A stretch of 64,000 nt of DNA from Pantoea deleyi (GTDB lineage: Bacteria > Pseudomonadota > Gammaproteobacteria > Enterobacterales > Enterobacteriaceae). Under the pieces are notes generated by a model that saw nothing but the letters and a program-made list of their open reading frames with translations, did no database searches and was not told the DNA's origin. The position numbers and the translations under genes were made by a program. The stretch is from the NCBI RefSeq assembly GCF_022647325.1, contig NZ_CP071405.1, positions 558,001-622,000 of the forward strand, written 5' to 3'. Shown here piece by piece: positions 26,069-36,254 of the stretch; positions within the stretch are counted from its first letter, which is position 1, and the number at the start of each line of letters is the position of its first letter.

Positions 26069-27373
26069 TTAGCTGCGCACGGCGCTGGCCTGTGGAATCA
26101 CCGGTTCAGCATTCAGCTCTGAGATCGGTTTATTCTTCAGCACCGTCCAGATCACCACCGCACCCAGCAGATCGAACACCGCCAGCGCGGCAAACAGCGG
26201 GCTGAAGCCCAGCGTGTCAGCCAGCGCACCGACCACCAGCGCGAACATGGTGCTGGCGGTCCAGGCGGCCATGCCGGTTAAGCCGTTAGCCGTCGCTACC
26301 TCGTTGCGGCCGAACACGTCAGAGGAGAGGGTGATCAGCGCACCGGAGAGCGCCTGATGCGCAAAGCCGCCAACACACAGCAGCCCGATCGCGATATAGG
26401 GACTGGTGAACAGGCCGATGGTGCCGGGGGCGATCATCAATACTGCGCCCAGGGTCACGACCAGTTTACGGGAAACGATCAGGTTAACGCCGAACCAGCG
26501 CTGAAACAGCGGCGGCAGATAGCCACCCAGAATGCAGCCAAAGTCCGCGAACAGCATCGGCATCCAGGCAAACATCGCGATCTCTTTGAGATTGAAACCG
26601 TAGACCTTGAACATGAAGAGCGGGATCCAGGCATTGAACGTTCCCCACGCCGGTTCTGCCAGAAAACGCGGCAGCGCAATGCCCCAGAACTGGCGGTTGC
26701 GGATAATCTCCAGCGCCGACATTTTGCGGGTATTGCCGGTCTGATGCTGCGCTTCCTGACCGGAGATAATGTAGTGCCGCTCTTCGTCGCTGAGCTTTGT
26801 CTGCTGTTTGGGGTGCTTGTAGAAAATCAGCCAGCAGAGCGCCCAGGCCATGCTCAGCACGCCGGTGATGATAAAGGCCATCTGCCAGCTGTGCGCCACG
26901 ATCGCCCAGACCACCAGCGGCGGAGCCAGCATCGCACCGATCGAGGAACCAACGTTAAAGTAGCCGACCGCCACCGACCGCTCTCTGGCCGGAAACCATT
27001 CGCTGCTCGCCTTCAGGCCCGCCGGGATCATCGCGGCTTCTGCCGCACCGACCGCGCCGCGTGCCAGCGCGAAGCCGCCCCAGCTGCCCGCCATCGCGGT
27101 GGCGGCGCAGAAGATCGCCCACAGCACCGCAAACATCGCATAGCCGATTTTGGTGCCGAGCAGATCCAGCACATAACCGGCGACCGGCTGCATCAGCGTG
27201 TAGCAGGCGGAGTAGGCCGCCACTATGTAGGAGTACTGCTGCGTGGTGATATGCAGCTCTGTCTGTAATGTCGGGGCAGCCACGGCGATCGTGTTGCGGG
27301 TCAGATACCCCAGCACGGTGCCGAGCGTGACCAGCCCAATCATATACCAGCGTAACCCTTTGATCTTACGCAT
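26069..27373 (-). CDS. exuT: Hexuronate transporter ExuT (MFS)
   Basis: 434 residues, 12 membrane helices, anion:cation symporter family. It imports galacturonate and glucuronate with protons. The N-terminus [27 protein letters not shown] (partial) and motifs such as [24 protein letters not shown] match E. coli ExuT. It is divergent from uxaC across about 400 bp that contain ExuR operators and a CRP site, and is followed by exuR. Confidence 0.96.
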   Translation of the reverse strand: MRKIKGLRWYMIGLVTLGTVLGYLTRNTIAVAAPTLQTELHITTQQYSYIVAAYSACYTLMQPVAGYVLDLLGTKIGYAMFAVLWAIFCAATAMAGSWGGFALARGAVGAAEAAMIPAGLKASSEWFPARERSVAVGYFNVGSSIGAMLAPPLVVWAIVAHSWQMAFIITGVLSMAWALCWLIFYKHPKQQTKLSDEERHYIISGQEAQHQTGNTRKMSALEIIRNRQFWGIALPRFLAEPAWGTFNAWIPLFMFKVYGFNLKEIAMFAWMPMLFADFGCILGGYLPPLFQRWFGVNLIVSRKLVVTLGAVLMIAPGTIGLFTSPYIAIGLLCVGGFAHQALSGALITLSSDVFGRNEVATANGLTGMAAWTASTMFALVVGALADTLGFSPLFAALAVFDLLGAVVIWTVLKNKPISELNAEPVIPQASAVRS

Positions 27374-27536
27374 CCTCTACCTCTTCCAGTTCTGTTTGCG
27401 GTCTTGCCGCTGTTGTTATCTGGAGCGGGACAGCACGTGATGCAGATTGCTCACGCCCGCAGGTTCTGTTTCAGCAACCCTGTTATGACCTTGCCATTTG
27501 TCCGTCGTCAGCATGCTCACGACAGGTCGGGAGCCT

Positions 27537-27553
27537 AACTTGTTATACAACTT
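27537..27553. promoter_or_regulatory. ExuR operator in the exuT-uxaC region
   Basis: AACTTGTTATACAACTT, near-perfect inverted repeat matching the ExuR/UxuR consensus; placed to control exuT. Confidence 0.78.
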
Positions 27554-27681
27554 TAAAAGTTGAGAGCTATCACAAAAACCCTTTCTGCACTGTGGGATAC
27601 TGGAAACCTGCGTAATGACAGCCATTTAGCGCGCAGCCGGCGACAAAAACGTCCATAACGGCGGCCCGTTATCGCGGTTTA

Positions 27682-27697
27682 TGTGAGCAGGATCGCA
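27682..27697 (+). promoter_or_regulatory. CRP-cAMP binding site upstream of uxaC
   Basis: TGTGA-GCAGGA-TCGCA differs by one base from the CRP consensus TGTGA-N6-TCACA. It lies about 82 bp before the uxaC start, suiting class I activation. Confidence 0.75.
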
Positions 27698-27719
27698 AAC
27701 AAATCGGTAACACACCAGG

Positions 27720-27736
27720 ATTGGTATGATAACTTT
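27720..27736 (+). promoter_or_regulatory. Degenerate ExuR-like site near uxaC
   Basis: ATTGGTATGATAACTTT: left half matches the consensus, right half is poorer. It sits just upstream of the uxaC leader. Confidence 0.5.
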
Positions 27737-27771
27737 GGGCCATTCGTGGTTCAGCAGATGAGGATGCATGT

Positions 27772-29187
27772 ATGTCACGTTTCATGACCGAGGATTTTTT
27801 GCTGGAGGGTGAATTCGCCCGTCGTCTCTATCACGACTATGCGAAAGATCAGCCGATTTTCGACTATCACTGCCACTTACCCCCGCAGCAGATTGCCGAA
27901 AATTATCGCTTCGCCAACCTTTACGATATCTGGCTGAAAGGCGATCACTACAAATGGCGGGCGATGCGCGCCAACGGTGTGGCTGAGGCGTTGATCACCG
28001 GAGACGCCAGCGACCGCGAAAAATTTGATGCCTGGGCGGGCACCGTGCCGCACACCATCGGCAACCCGCTCTATCACTGGACCCACCTCGAACTGCGCCG
28101 GCCGTTCGGTATTACCGGCACGCTGCTCTCAGAGACAACGGCTGACAGCATCTGGGATCGCTGCAATGCGCTGCTGGCGCAGGAGAGCTTTACCACGCGC
28201 GGCATCATGCAGCAGATGAACGTGAAGATGGTCGGCACCACCGACGATCCTCTGGATGACCTGCGGTATCACCGCGCGATGGCAGACGATGCCAGCTTCA
28301 GCGTCAAAGTGCTGCCGAGCTGGCGACCGGACAAAGCGTTTAATATCGACGCGGAGACCTTCCTGCCGTGGATTGCGGCGCTGGAGCAGCTGACGGACAT
28401 CAGCGTGCAGCGCTTCGACGATCTGCGCCGCGCGCTGCATCAGCGGCTGGATCACTTCGCCGCGCACGGCTGCAGGATCTCGGACCATGCGCTGGACGTG
28501 GTCTGTTATGCCGAGGCGGATGACGCCACGCTGGATGCGATTCTGGCACGCCGTCGCAGCGGTGCCGCGCCCAACCCACAGGAGACGGCGCAGTTCAAAA
28601 CCGCCGTGCTGGTCTGGCTGGGCAGCGAATATGCCCGTCGCGGCTGGGTGCAGCAGTATCACATCGGCGCACTGCGCAACACCAACCCGCGCCAGTTTCA
28701 GCTGCTGGGGCCGGATGTGGGCTTCGACTCCATCAACGATCAGCCGCTGGCAGCGCCGCTGGCGCGCCTGCTGGGTGCCCAGAACCGCGATAATGCGCTG
28801 CCCAAAACCATCCTCTACTGCCTGAACCCGCGCGATAACGAAGTGCTGGCCACCATGGCAGGCAATTTCCAGGGCGAAGGTCAGGCGGGCAAAATGCAGT
28901 TCGGCTCCGCCTGGTGGTTCAACGACCAGCTGGATGGGATGCAGCGTCAGATGACGCAGCTGGCGCAGGTTGGCCTGCTGAGTCGCTTCGTCGGGATGCT
29001 GACCGACAGCCGCAGCTTCCTCTCCTACACCCGCCACGAATATTTCCGCCGGTTGCTGTGCCAGATGATTGGCCAGTGGGTCGAGCGAGGCGAGGCACCG
29101 GCCGACGAGGCGCTGTTAGGTCAGATGGTTCGCAATATCTGCTTCGACAATGCCCGGGATTACTTCGGCATTGAGCTGGGAGCCTGA
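27772..29187 (+). CDS. uxaC: Uronate isomerase
   Basis: 471 residues (E. coli 470). It isomerises D-galacturonate to tagaturonate and D-glucuronate to fructuronate. Amidohydrolase-like barrel: metal-binding HxH as [15 protein letters not shown], plus [23 protein letters not shown] and [21 protein letters not shown], all characteristic. First gene of uxaC-uxaB-uxaA; its TGA overlaps the uxaB ATG by one base. Confidence 0.97.
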   Translation: MSRFMTEDFLLEGEFARRLYHDYAKDQPIFDYHCHLPPQQIAENYRFANLYDIWLKGDHYKWRAMRANGVAEALITGDASDREKFDAWAGTVPHTIGNPLYHWTHLELRRPFGITGTLLSETTADSIWDRCNALLAQESFTTRGIMQQMNVKMVGTTDDPLDDLRYHRAMADDASFSVKVLPSWRPDKAFNIDAETFLPWIAALEQLTDISVQRFDDLRRALHQRLDHFAAHGCRISDHALDVVCYAEADDATLDAILARRRSGAAPNPQETAQFKTAVLVWLGSEYARRGWVQQYHIGALRNTNPRQFQLLGPDVGFDSINDQPLAAPLARLLGAQNRDNALPKTILYCLNPRDNEVLATMAGNFQGEGQAGKMQFGSAWWFNDQLDGMQRQMTQLAQVGLLSRFVGMLTDSRSFLSYTRHEYFRRLLCQMIGQWVERGEAPADEALLGQMVRNICFDNARDYFGIELGA

Positions 29188-30638
29188 TGATGAAAAGGCT
29201 GAACCGCCACGACTTTCCGGGTGCGGTCTACCGTGACCGGATCATCCAGTTCGGCGAAGGCAATTTTCTGCGTGCCTTTATCGACTGGCAGATTGACTGG
29301 CTGAATGAACATCAGGGTATTGATGCCGGGATCGTGGTGGTGCGGCCGCGCAACCGTGAGGTCAGTGACAGCCTGAATCAGCAGGAGGGTCTCTATACCA
29401 CGCTGATCCGCGGGCTGAACGATCGGGGCGAGCCAATCAGCGAAACCCGGCTGATCCGCAGCCTCAATCGCGAGATCCAGCCCTGGCAGCAGCATGACGC
29501 GTTTATGGCGCTGGCCCGCAATCCCGATCTGCGTGTGGTCTTCTCGAATACCACCGAAGCGGGCATCACCTTCAGCGAGACGGATCGGCTCTCTGATGCG
29601 CCCGCCAGCAGTTATCCCGGCAAACTGACGCAGCTGCTGTGGGCGCGCTATACCTACTTCAGCGGCGCCCGCGACCGGGGCTGGCTGATGGTGCCGTGTG
29701 AGCTGATAGACCACAACGGTGACACGCTGCGCGAACTTGTGCTGCGCTACGCCGACCTCTGGCATCTGCCATCCGAATTTAAAACCTGGGTTAATCAGGA
29801 CTGTGCCTTCTACAACACCCTGGTGGACCGCATCGTGACCGGTTTTCCGGCGGAGAGTGAGCAGCTGCAGAACACGCTGGGCTATGAAGATCGCTATCTG
29901 GTGGCGGGCGAAGTCTATTACCAGTTCGTGATTCAGGGGCCGTCGGCGCTGTTCAGTGAACTGAAGCTGGCGGCGCTGTCGCCGCAGATCCGGCATGTGG
30001 ATGATATCGCGCCCTACAAAGCGCAGAAGGTCGCCATTCTTAACGGTGCGCATACTGCGATGGTGCCGGTGGCGTTTCTGGCGGGTATTGAGAGCGTCGG
30101 GGAGGCCATGGCCGATCCGGCGATCGCCGGATTTGTGGATCGGCTGCTGCGCCACGAGGTGATCCCGACGCTGGATCTGCCGCCAGAGGAGCTGCACAGG
30201 TTTGCCGATGCGGTCGTGCGCCGTTTTTGTAATCCCTTTATTCGCCACGCGCTGCTGTCGATCGCCCTCAATGGCATGACCAAGTTCCGCACCCGTCTGC
30301 TGACGCCGCTGCTTGCCGCCCATCAGCAAACCGGCAGATGGCCGACGCACATGACCTTTGCCCTGGCGGCGCTGATCGCTTTTTATCGCGGCGAGTCAGC
30401 CGGAAAGGTGTGGCCGCTGCAGGATGAGCCGCACTGGTTAGCTTATTACGCTGAAGCCTGGAAAGCCTGTGATGCTGAGCCGCATTCGCTGCCGCAGCTG
30501 GTGCGTGGCGTGCTCGGCAATGTGTCGCACTGGGGCCAGGATTTAACCCGTCAGCCCGGACTGGCTGAAGAGGTCACTCAACACCTGCAAAACATCGTCG
30601 CCCACGGAATGCGTGAGGCGCTGAACCAACTGGGATAA
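29187..30638 (+). CDS. uxaB: Altronate oxidoreductase (tagaturonate reductase)
   Basis: 483 residues (E. coli 483). It reduces tagaturonate to D-altronate with NADH. Mannitol-dehydrogenase-like long-chain family: N-terminal Rossmann part (IIQFGEGNFLRAFIDWQID) and C-terminal catalytic helices with KVAILNGAHTAMVPVAFLAG, whose Lys and His are the active-site residues of the family. In E. coli uxaB lies away from uxaCA; here it is inserted between them with overlapping ends, making a complete galacturonate operon. Confidence 0.96.
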   Translation: MMKRLNRHDFPGAVYRDRIIQFGEGNFLRAFIDWQIDWLNEHQGIDAGIVVVRPRNREVSDSLNQQEGLYTTLIRGLNDRGEPISETRLIRSLNREIQPWQQHDAFMALARNPDLRVVFSNTTEAGITFSETDRLSDAPASSYPGKLTQLLWARYTYFSGARDRGWLMVPCELIDHNGDTLRELVLRYADLWHLPSEFKTWVNQDCAFYNTLVDRIVTGFPAESEQLQNTLGYEDRYLVAGEVYYQFVIQGPSALFSELKLAALSPQIRHVDDIAPYKAQKVAILNGAHTAMVPVAFLAGIESVGEAMADPAIAGFVDRLLRHEVIPTLDLPPEELHRFADAVVRRFCNPFIRHALLSIALNGMTKFRTRLLTPLLAAHQQTGRWPTHMTFALAALIAFYRGESAGKVWPLQDEPHWLAYYAEAWKACDAEPHSLPQLVRGVLGNVSHWGQDLTRQPGLAEEVTQHLQNIVAHGMREALNQLG

Positions 30639-30642
30639 CGCT

Positions 30643-32133
30643 ATGCAAGATGCCATCAGGATCGATCCCCGCGACAACGTCGCGGTGGCGTTACGTGACT
30701 TAGACGCAGGTGCCACCGTCGACCTGGCGACACAGCCTGTGGTGCTGCAGCAGGCGGTCGGGCGCGGGCATAAATTTGCCCTGCAGCCGGTCGCGCAGGA
30801 TGCGCTGGTGATCAAGTATGGGCTGCCGATTGCCCACGCCACGCAGCCTGTGGCCGCCGGTGAGCTGATCCATTCGCAGAACGCCCGCACGAATCTCAGC
30901 GACCTGGACGACTACGCCTATCAGCCCGATTTTGTGACGCTGCCGCTGCAGCCGGACGATCGCGAGGTACAGATTTATCGTCGCGCCAGCGGCGAGGTCG
31001 GCATCCGCAATGAGCTGTGGATCCTGCCTACAGTCGGCTGTGTCAACGGCATCGCGCGCCAGATCCTGCAGCGCTTTCTGAAAGAGACGCAGCAGGCAGA
31101 AGGGATCGACGGGGTGTTCCTGTTCAGCCACACCTTTGGCTGTTCGCAGCTGGGACAGGATCACGAGAACACCCGCACCATGCTGCAGAACATGGTACGC
31201 CATCCCAATGCGGGCGCGGTGCTGGTGATTGGCCTGGGGTGTGAGAACAATCAGGTCGATGCGTTTCGCGACACCCTGGGCGCGTTTGAAAGCGATCGGG
31301 TGGCGTTTATGGTGTGCCAGCAGCATGACGACGAGGTTGAGGCCGGGGTTGAGCGTCTGCATGCGCTGTATGAGAAAATGCGCCACGATCGTCGCGAACC
31401 CGGCAGGCTCAGCGAGCTGAAATTTGGTCTGGAGTGTGGCGGCTCAGATGGCTTATCCGGCATCACCGCTAACCCGCTGCTGGGCCGTTTCTCCGATCAG
31501 ATGATCGCCAACGGCGGCACCACCGTACTGACCGAGGTGCCGGAGATGTTTGGCGCGGAGCAGATTCTGATGAGTCGCTGTCGCGACGAGGCGACCTTCC
31601 GCAAAACGGTGGCGATGATCAACGATTTCAAACAGTACTTTATCGATCACCAGCAGCCTATCTACGAGAATCCGTCACCGGGCAATAAGGCAGGCGGCAT
31701 CACCACGCTGGAGGAGAAGTCGCTGGGCTGTACCCAGAAAGCGGGGCAGAGCCAGGTGGTCGATGTGCTGAAGTATGGCGAGCGGTTAAAAACGCCGGGG
31801 CTGAATCTGCTGAGTGCGCCAGGCAACGATGCGGTTGCCACCAGCGCGCTGGCGGGCGCCGGATGCCATATGGTGCTGTTCAGCACCGGACGCGGTACGC
31901 CCTATGGCGGTTTTGTGCCGACGGTGAAGCTGGCGACTAATACGCCGCTGGCGGAGAAGAAGCCACACTGGATCGACTTTAATGCCGGCCGGTTGATCGA
32001 GGGGATGAGTATGGAGGCGATGCTGGAAGATTTTGTCGACCACATTGTCGCGATTGCCAGCGGTGAGCTGACCAACAATGAGAAGAACGATTTCCGCGAA
32101 CTGGCGATTTTTAAAAGCGGTGTGACGCTCTGA
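30643..32133 (+). CDS. uxaA: Altronate dehydratase
   Basis: 496 residues (E. coli 495). It dehydrates altronate to 2-keto-3-deoxygluconate; Fe2+-dependent. A short SAF domain at the N-terminus (IDPRDNVAVALRDLDAGATV) is followed by the large catalytic domain with TFGCSQLGQD, GLECGGSDGLSGITANP and SAPGNDAVATSALAGAG. It starts 5 bp after uxaB. The product must be phosphorylated by KdgK and split by Eda, neither in this window. Confidence 0.97.
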   Translation: MQDAIRIDPRDNVAVALRDLDAGATVDLATQPVVLQQAVGRGHKFALQPVAQDALVIKYGLPIAHATQPVAAGELIHSQNARTNLSDLDDYAYQPDFVTLPLQPDDREVQIYRRASGEVGIRNELWILPTVGCVNGIARQILQRFLKETQQAEGIDGVFLFSHTFGCSQLGQDHENTRTMLQNMVRHPNAGAVLVIGLGCENNQVDAFRDTLGAFESDRVAFMVCQQHDDEVEAGVERLHALYEKMRHDRREPGRLSELKFGLECGGSDGLSGITANPLLGRFSDQMIANGGTTVLTEVPEMFGAEQILMSRCRDEATFRKTVAMINDFKQYFIDHQQPIYENPSPGNKAGGITTLEEKSLGCTQKAGQSQVVDVLKYGERLKTPGLNLLSAPGNDAVATSALAGAGCHMVLFSTGRGTPYGGFVPTVKLATNTPLAEKKPHWIDFNAGRLIEGMSMEAMLEDFVDHIVAIASGELTNNEKNDFRELAIFKSGVTL

Positions 32134-32230
32134 AACCAGCAACTGGTCCGTTATCACTGCGGATCGCTTCAGATTACAGACTGGCACCTGTCAGAATGAA
32201 GGCTGCCGCCCTACAAAAGCTAAACGCGCA

Positions 32231-32333
32231 GGGAACAGGGTCAGAGGAGGAAAGCGTCCCGCGCCATGGATGGCGTGGGCCGAGCATGTCATGGATGACG
32301 GCTTTTGCGACTTTCCGATCTGACCCTGTGCCC
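32231..32333. repeat. Three-stem inverted-repeat element between uxaA and sstT
   Basis: Outer arms GGGAACAGGGTCAGAGGAGG.. (32231-32254) and the complementary ..GATCTGACCCTGTGCCC (32311-32333) pair over about 20 bp. Inside lie two small hairpins: CCCGCGCCA/TGGCGTGGG (32258-32279) and GTCAT/ATGAC (32288-32299), both with a GG- or ATGGA-like loop. The fold resembles a small mobile or REP/MITE-like repeat. It has no coding capacity and no T run. Confidence 0.6.
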
Positions 32334-32384
32334 TTCGCAGGCACGGTTTCACCGCCACCGGGCCAGACGTTACCGATATCATCA

Positions 32385-32416
32385 GGCGACCGGCATCAGA
32401 TTCACGGGTCGCCTTT
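32385..32416 (+). terminator. Weak terminator after uxaA
   Basis: GGCGACC / GGTCGCC stem with a 15-nt loop then TTT; the short T run makes it uncertain. Confidence 0.5.
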
Positions 32417-32430
32417 GTATGTTCAGGGCA

Positions 32431-33663
32431 TCAGGCCCGGCTGGTTTCGCGCTCTGCTTCTGCCTGACAGACGGCGGCAGTAAACAGAATATCGGTTGAG
32501 GAGTTCAGCGCGGTTTCCGCCGAATCCTGCAGAACGCCGATGATAAAGCCGACCGCTACCACCTGCATCGCCAGATCGTTCGGGATGCCGAACATGTTGC
32601 AGGCCACCGGGATCAGCAGCAGCGAACCGCCTGCCACACCCGATGCGCCGCAGGCACAGAGTGACGCCACCAGACTCAGCAGAATCGCCGTCGGCACATC
32701 GATGCTGATGCCCAGCGTATGCACGGCCGCCAGCGTCAGCACGGTGATCGTAATCGAGGCTCCCGCCATACTGATGGTCGCGCCCAGCGGAATCGACACC
32801 GAATAGGTATCCTCATCCAGACCAAGACGTTTTGCCAGCGCCATATTCACCGGAATGTTGGCGGCAGAGCTACGGGTAAAGAAGGCGGTGACGCCGCTTT
32901 CACGCAGGCAGGTAAAGACCAGCGGATAGGGATTACGGCGGATTTTCCAGAACACCAGCATCGGGTTGACCACCAGCGCCATCAGCAGCATACAGCCCAG
33001 TAACAGCGCCAGCAGATGAGCATACTGCCACAGTGCGCCAAAGCCGGTTGAGGCCAGGATCGATGCTACCAGGCCGAAAATCCCGATCGGTGCGCAGCGG
33101 ATGACGCAGCGGACCAGCCAGGTCACCGCTTCTGAGGCATCATTCAGCAAGGCGCGGGTCGTGTCACTGCTGTGACGAAACGCCAGCCCCAGGCCAATTG
33201 CCCAGACCAGAATGCCGATATAGTTAGCCTGCATCAGGGCGGTAATCGGGTTCGATACCATGCTCATCAGCAGGCCGCGCAACACTTCCGCAATCCCGGA
33301 AGGCGGCACGATCTCCGTGCTGCCCACCGCCAGCGTCAGCGTCTGCGGCACCAGATGGCTGAAGGCCACCGCAACGACCGCCGCGAAAAAGGTGCTCAGC
33401 AGATAGAGCATGATAATCGGCCGGATATTGGTTTTCTGGCCCTGCTGGTGGTTGGCGATCGAGGCGATCACCAGCATCAGAACCAGCACCGGCGCGACCG
33501 CTTTCAGCGCACTGACAAACAGTTCACCCAGCAGGCCCACCGCCAGCGCGGCATCGTGTGAAATCCAGGCGAGCGCCACACCGGCGATCAGCCCAATCAT
33601 GATTTGCTTCACCAGGCTTCCGGCGAGCAGCGTGCCCAGACGTGAGGAGAGAGTTTTCTGCAT
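32431..33663 (-). CDS. sstT: Sodium:serine/threonine symporter SstT
   Basis: 410 residues of the DAACS/EAAT family (E. coli 414). Membrane helices and two re-entrant loops; conserved [17 protein letters not shown] and [11 protein letters not shown] motifs, followed by [21 protein letters not shown], bind serine/threonine and sodium. The start at 33663 ([10 protein letters not shown]) has the family N-terminus; the frame is open further upstream without support. In E. coli the mRNA is repressed by the GcvB small RNA; I did not test the leader for the pairing site. Confidence 0.95.
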   Translation of the reverse strand: MQKTLSSRLGTLLAGSLVKQIMIGLIAGVALAWISHDAALAVGLLGELFVSALKAVAPVLVLMLVIASIANHQQGQKTNIRPIIMLYLLSTFFAAVVAVAFSHLVPQTLTLAVGSTEIVPPSGIAEVLRGLLMSMVSNPITALMQANYIGILVWAIGLGLAFRHSSDTTRALLNDASEAVTWLVRCVIRCAPIGIFGLVASILASTGFGALWQYAHLLALLLGCMLLMALVVNPMLVFWKIRRNPYPLVFTCLRESGVTAFFTRSSAANIPVNMALAKRLGLDEDTYSVSIPLGATISMAGASITITVLTLAAVHTLGISIDVPTAILLSLVASLCACGASGVAGGSLLLIPVACNMFGIPNDLAMQVVAVGFIIGVLQDSAETALNSSTDILFTAAVCQAEAERETSRA

Positions 33664-33861
33664 AATATTTTCTATATTTTGTCGCGGATGTAGTTTCAGG
33701 CGCGATGTTTTGCATCGGCTAAAACGGTTTGCCCGGCGGAGTATAAGGAAAAGATCGGACGAGAAAAGAGAAAATTCTGTCGCTGTGGCGGAGGTCGGGT
33801 TTTTATTATGCTGGATAGAGGAAGTGTGACAGAGGGATGAAATGTCGCGGCAGGGCGCCGC

Positions 33862-33892
33862 AAAATAAAACAGGGGCATCCGCTGCCCCTGC
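33862..33892 (-). terminator. Terminator after alx
   Basis: On the minus strand CAGGGGCA-GCGGA-TGCCCCTG followed by TTTTATTTTG. Confidence 0.88.
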
Positions 33893-33898
33893 AGGTAA

Positions 33899-34867
33899 TT
33901 ATGGTGAGATCCGTTTCTGGTCTCTTTTGCGGTTGACCCAGGCATTTATCAGCAGGGTTGAGGCCAGAATCACGCCAACCACACTCAATGAGATGCCGAC
34001 CGGGATATGGTAGAGGTCGACAATCAGCATCTTGAAGCCGATAAACACCAGCACAATCGCCAGGCCATATTTCAGCATCGAGAAGCGCTCCGCCACGTTA
34101 GCCAGCAGGAAGTACATGGCGCGCAGGCCCAGAATCGCGAACAGGTTTGAAGTCAGTACGATAAACGGGTCGGTGGTCACGGCAAAGATCGCCGGGATAC
34201 TGTCGACCGCAAAGATCACGTCGCTGAGTTCCACCATGATCAGCACCAGCAGCAGCGGCGTCGCAAACAGCACGCCGTTTTTGCGGGTAAAGAACTTCTC
34301 GCCGTCGAGATCGTCGGTCATACGTAAATGGCTGCGCAGCCAGCGCACCACCGGTTTGTCGCCTACCGCACCGTCATCCTCTTTCGCCAGCGCCATCTTC
34401 ACGCCGGTAAACAGCAGGAAAGCACCGAACACATAGAGGATCCAGCTGAACTGCGTTACCAGCCAGCTACCGGCAAATATCATGATGGTACGCAGCACGA
34501 TAGCGCCCAGGACCCCGTAGATCAGCACGCGGCGCTGCAGGTTGGCCGGAATCGAGAAGTAGCTGAAGAGCATCAGCCAGACGAAGACGTTATCCACCGC
34601 CAGCGCCTTCTCCAGCACGTAGCCGGTCAGGAACGCCAGCGTCTGCGTGTTAGCGACCTCACGGCCTGCGCTGCCCTCCAGATACCACCAGAAGGCGGCG
34701 CTGAACAGCAGTGAAACGGAAACCCAGATCAGCGACCAGACAGCCGCCTGTTTGAAAGACATGGTCTGCGCGCCACGGCGTCCCTGCAGCAGCAGGTCAA
34801 TAGCCAGCATAATCAGCACCACAACCGCAAAGCTGCCCCAGAGAAGAGGCGTACCCACAGTCTGCAT
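33899..34867 (-). CDS. alx: TerC-family membrane protein Alx, manganese exporter
   Basis: 322 residues, about nine membrane helices, close to E. coli Alx ([11 protein letters not shown]-terminus; [22 protein letters not shown] with the conserved acidic metal-binding residues; [23 protein letters not shown]). Alx exports Mn2+ and is induced by alkali and by Mn. The start at 34867 is fixed by homology; the longer open frame upstream runs through the RNA leader and is not coding. Its leader carries a yybP-ykoY element and an internal terminator. Confidence 0.96.
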   Translation of the reverse strand: MQTVGTPLLWGSFAVVVLIMLAIDLLLQGRRGAQTMSFKQAAVWSLIWVSVSLLFSAAFWWYLEGSAGREVANTQTLAFLTGYVLEKALAVDNVFVWLMLFSYFSIPANLQRRVLIYGVLGAIVLRTIMIFAGSWLVTQFSWILYVFGAFLLFTGVKMALAKEDDGAVGDKPVVRWLRSHLRMTDDLDGEKFFTRKNGVLFATPLLLVLIMVELSDVIFAVDSIPAIFAVTTDPFIVLTSNLFAILGLRAMYFLLANVAERFSMLKYGLAIVLVFIGFKMLIVDLYHIPVGISLSVVGVILASTLLINAWVNRKRDQKRISP

Positions 34868-34885
34868 AGTCGTATCCTGTCTTAA

Positions 34886-34921
34886 AATAAAAAAACGGCT
34901 GAAGTCAGAAGACATCAGCCG
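34886..34921 (-). terminator. Leader terminator (attenuator) of alx
   Basis: On the minus strand CGGCTGATGTC/GACTTCAGCCG hairpin then TTTTTTTATTTT, placed between the riboswitch and the alx start. Confidence 0.85.
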
Positions 34922-35090
34922 CTTATTTTTCTGTAAGCAAACCTCGCCTTCCGGCAAGGTCTCACTTACAACACAGAAATCGATTCCGGGTTGCCTGATG
35001 ACCGGATGCTTTCGCAACGTAGTGACGATCAATCAGCTTACAAGTTACTCCCCTTTGCAGGAGAGTACGTTACGGTCTCACTGCTCAGGA
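34922..35090 (-). ncRNA. yybP-ykoY manganese riboswitch (PRE/SraF element) of alx
   Basis: The minus-strand leader contains TGAGACCTTGCCGGAAGGCG followed by AGGTTTGCTTACA, the hallmark of the Mn2+ riboswitch. A preceding CTCTCCTGCAAAGGGGAG hairpin and TCGTCACTACG also occur in the E. coli alx leader. In E. coli this RNA responds to Mn2+ and to alkaline pH through altered RNA polymerase pausing. Limits are approximate; the 5' end near 35090 is inferred from AT-rich promoter-like sequence at 35095-35130. Confidence 0.88.
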
Positions 35091-35121
35091 AGCAATCGTT
35101 CTCAGTCATATTTAGAAATAT

Positions 35122-36108
35122 TTACACAGCGGCCCGATCTGCCGGGAAGACTACGCCGGTCTGGCGGCGGATCTCCGTCAGCAGCGCCGCCGTGGTGCGC
35201 GACACCGCCAGCGCAGGGTGCTCCACCTGACGCTGCTCAACCAGCCGGACAAAGTCGGCGGCTTCATAGCGCATCGTGTTGCTGTGCTGCGGCTGACTCA
35301 GCACCTGCTTCTCGCCGCCGCGCGGCGCAAAGATCAGCTGCTGGCACTCCGCCAGCTTCTCGATCAGCAGCGCGCCCGCTTCCCCCTGAATCTCGCTGGG
35401 CAGGCTGGAGTCGCTGACCTTGGAGTGCAGGATCGTCACGTCAAAATCGCCGTAGCTCAGCAGCACGACGCCGTGGGCATCTACGCCGCTTTCCAGCAGC
35501 GTTGCGCTGGCCTGCACGCGCGTGGGCGCCCCCCACAGCGTCACCGCCGCGGCCAGGCAGTAGTAGCCAATATCCATCACGGAGCCATTCGACCAGCGCG
35601 GGTCGAAGGTATTCGGGTTTTCACCGTTGAGATAGCGCGGATAGCGTGACGAGTACTGGCAGTAGCTCAGCAGCGCTTTTCGCAACTGACCGACATCAGG
35701 CAGCGCCTGCCGGAGCCGCTGGAAGTTGGGCAGGCTGGCGGTCTTGAATGCCTCAAACAGCACGACCTGATGCTCACGGGCGCAGGCGATCATCTGCTCC
35801 ACCTCTGCCAGATTCGACGCCAGCGGCTTTTCGCAAATGACATGCTTGCCGTGCGACATAAACAGCAGCGCCTGCTGACAGTGCAGGGCGTTGGGGCTGG
35901 CCAGATAGACCGCATCGATTTCCGGGCAGGCGGCCAGCGCATCCAGCGAGGTAAAGGTCTGCTGGCAGGGATAGTCGGCAACAAAGGCGTCGGCCTGTGA
36001 CTGGCTGCGTGAATACACCGCGTGCAGCCTCATCGCGCCGGTTTCATGAGCGGCATCAATAAACTGGCGTGTAATCCAATTTGTTCCCACAATGGCAAAA
36101 CGAATCAC
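35122..36108 (-). CDS. ygjR: Gfo/Idh/MocA-family oxidoreductase YgjR
   Basis: 328 residues. N-terminal NAD(P)-binding Rossmann domain (IRFAIVGTNWITRQFI, then VICEKPLASNLAEVEQM with the catalytic EKP motif at about 93-95) and C-terminal GFO/IDH alpha/beta domain. The substrate is unknown in E. coli. Start is GTG at 36108 behind GGAGAG; the upstream ATG is out of frame and stops after two codons. It is divergent from the ClC gene and next to alx as in E. coli. Confidence 0.93.
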   Translation of the reverse strand: MIRFAIVGTNWITRQFIDAAHETGAMRLHAVYSRSQSQADAFVADYPCQQTFTSLDALAACPEIDAVYLASPNALHCQQALLFMSHGKHVICEKPLASNLAEVEQMIACAREHQVVLFEAFKTASLPNFQRLRQALPDVGQLRKALLSYCQYSSRYPRYLNGENPNTFDPRWSNGSVMDIGYYCLAAAVTLWGAPTRVQASATLLESGVDAHGVVLLSYGDFDVTILHSKVSDSSLPSEIQGEAGALLIEKLAECQQLIFAPRGGEKQVLSQPQHSNTMRYEAADFVRLVEQRQVEHPALAVSRTTAALLTEIRRQTGVVFPADRAAV

Positions 36109-36254
36109 GTCATCTCTCCGGCGGCAGTAAAACGGCAGAGTAACATCTCCGCCGCGTTGCGCAATGGCAGCGGGCGGGCAGAGCGTGATCCTGCGATCTG
36201 CATTCCACTACTATGCAGACGCGACGATTTTCAGGCCTCAACCAGGGAGCGCAG

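Larger units (their letters stand above)
27374..27771. promoter_or_regulatory. exuT/uxaC divergent control region
   Basis: 398 bp without a gene. It contains one clear ExuR palindrome, a CRP site and a second, degenerate ExuR-like site close to uxaC (each listed separately). Confidence 0.7.

Noticed and set aside
29160..30350. 397-codon open frame antisense to uxaB, and a similar one antisense to the amidohydrolase (8396-9349).
   Set aside because: Both follow codon-position GC shadows of well-identified genes on the other strand.
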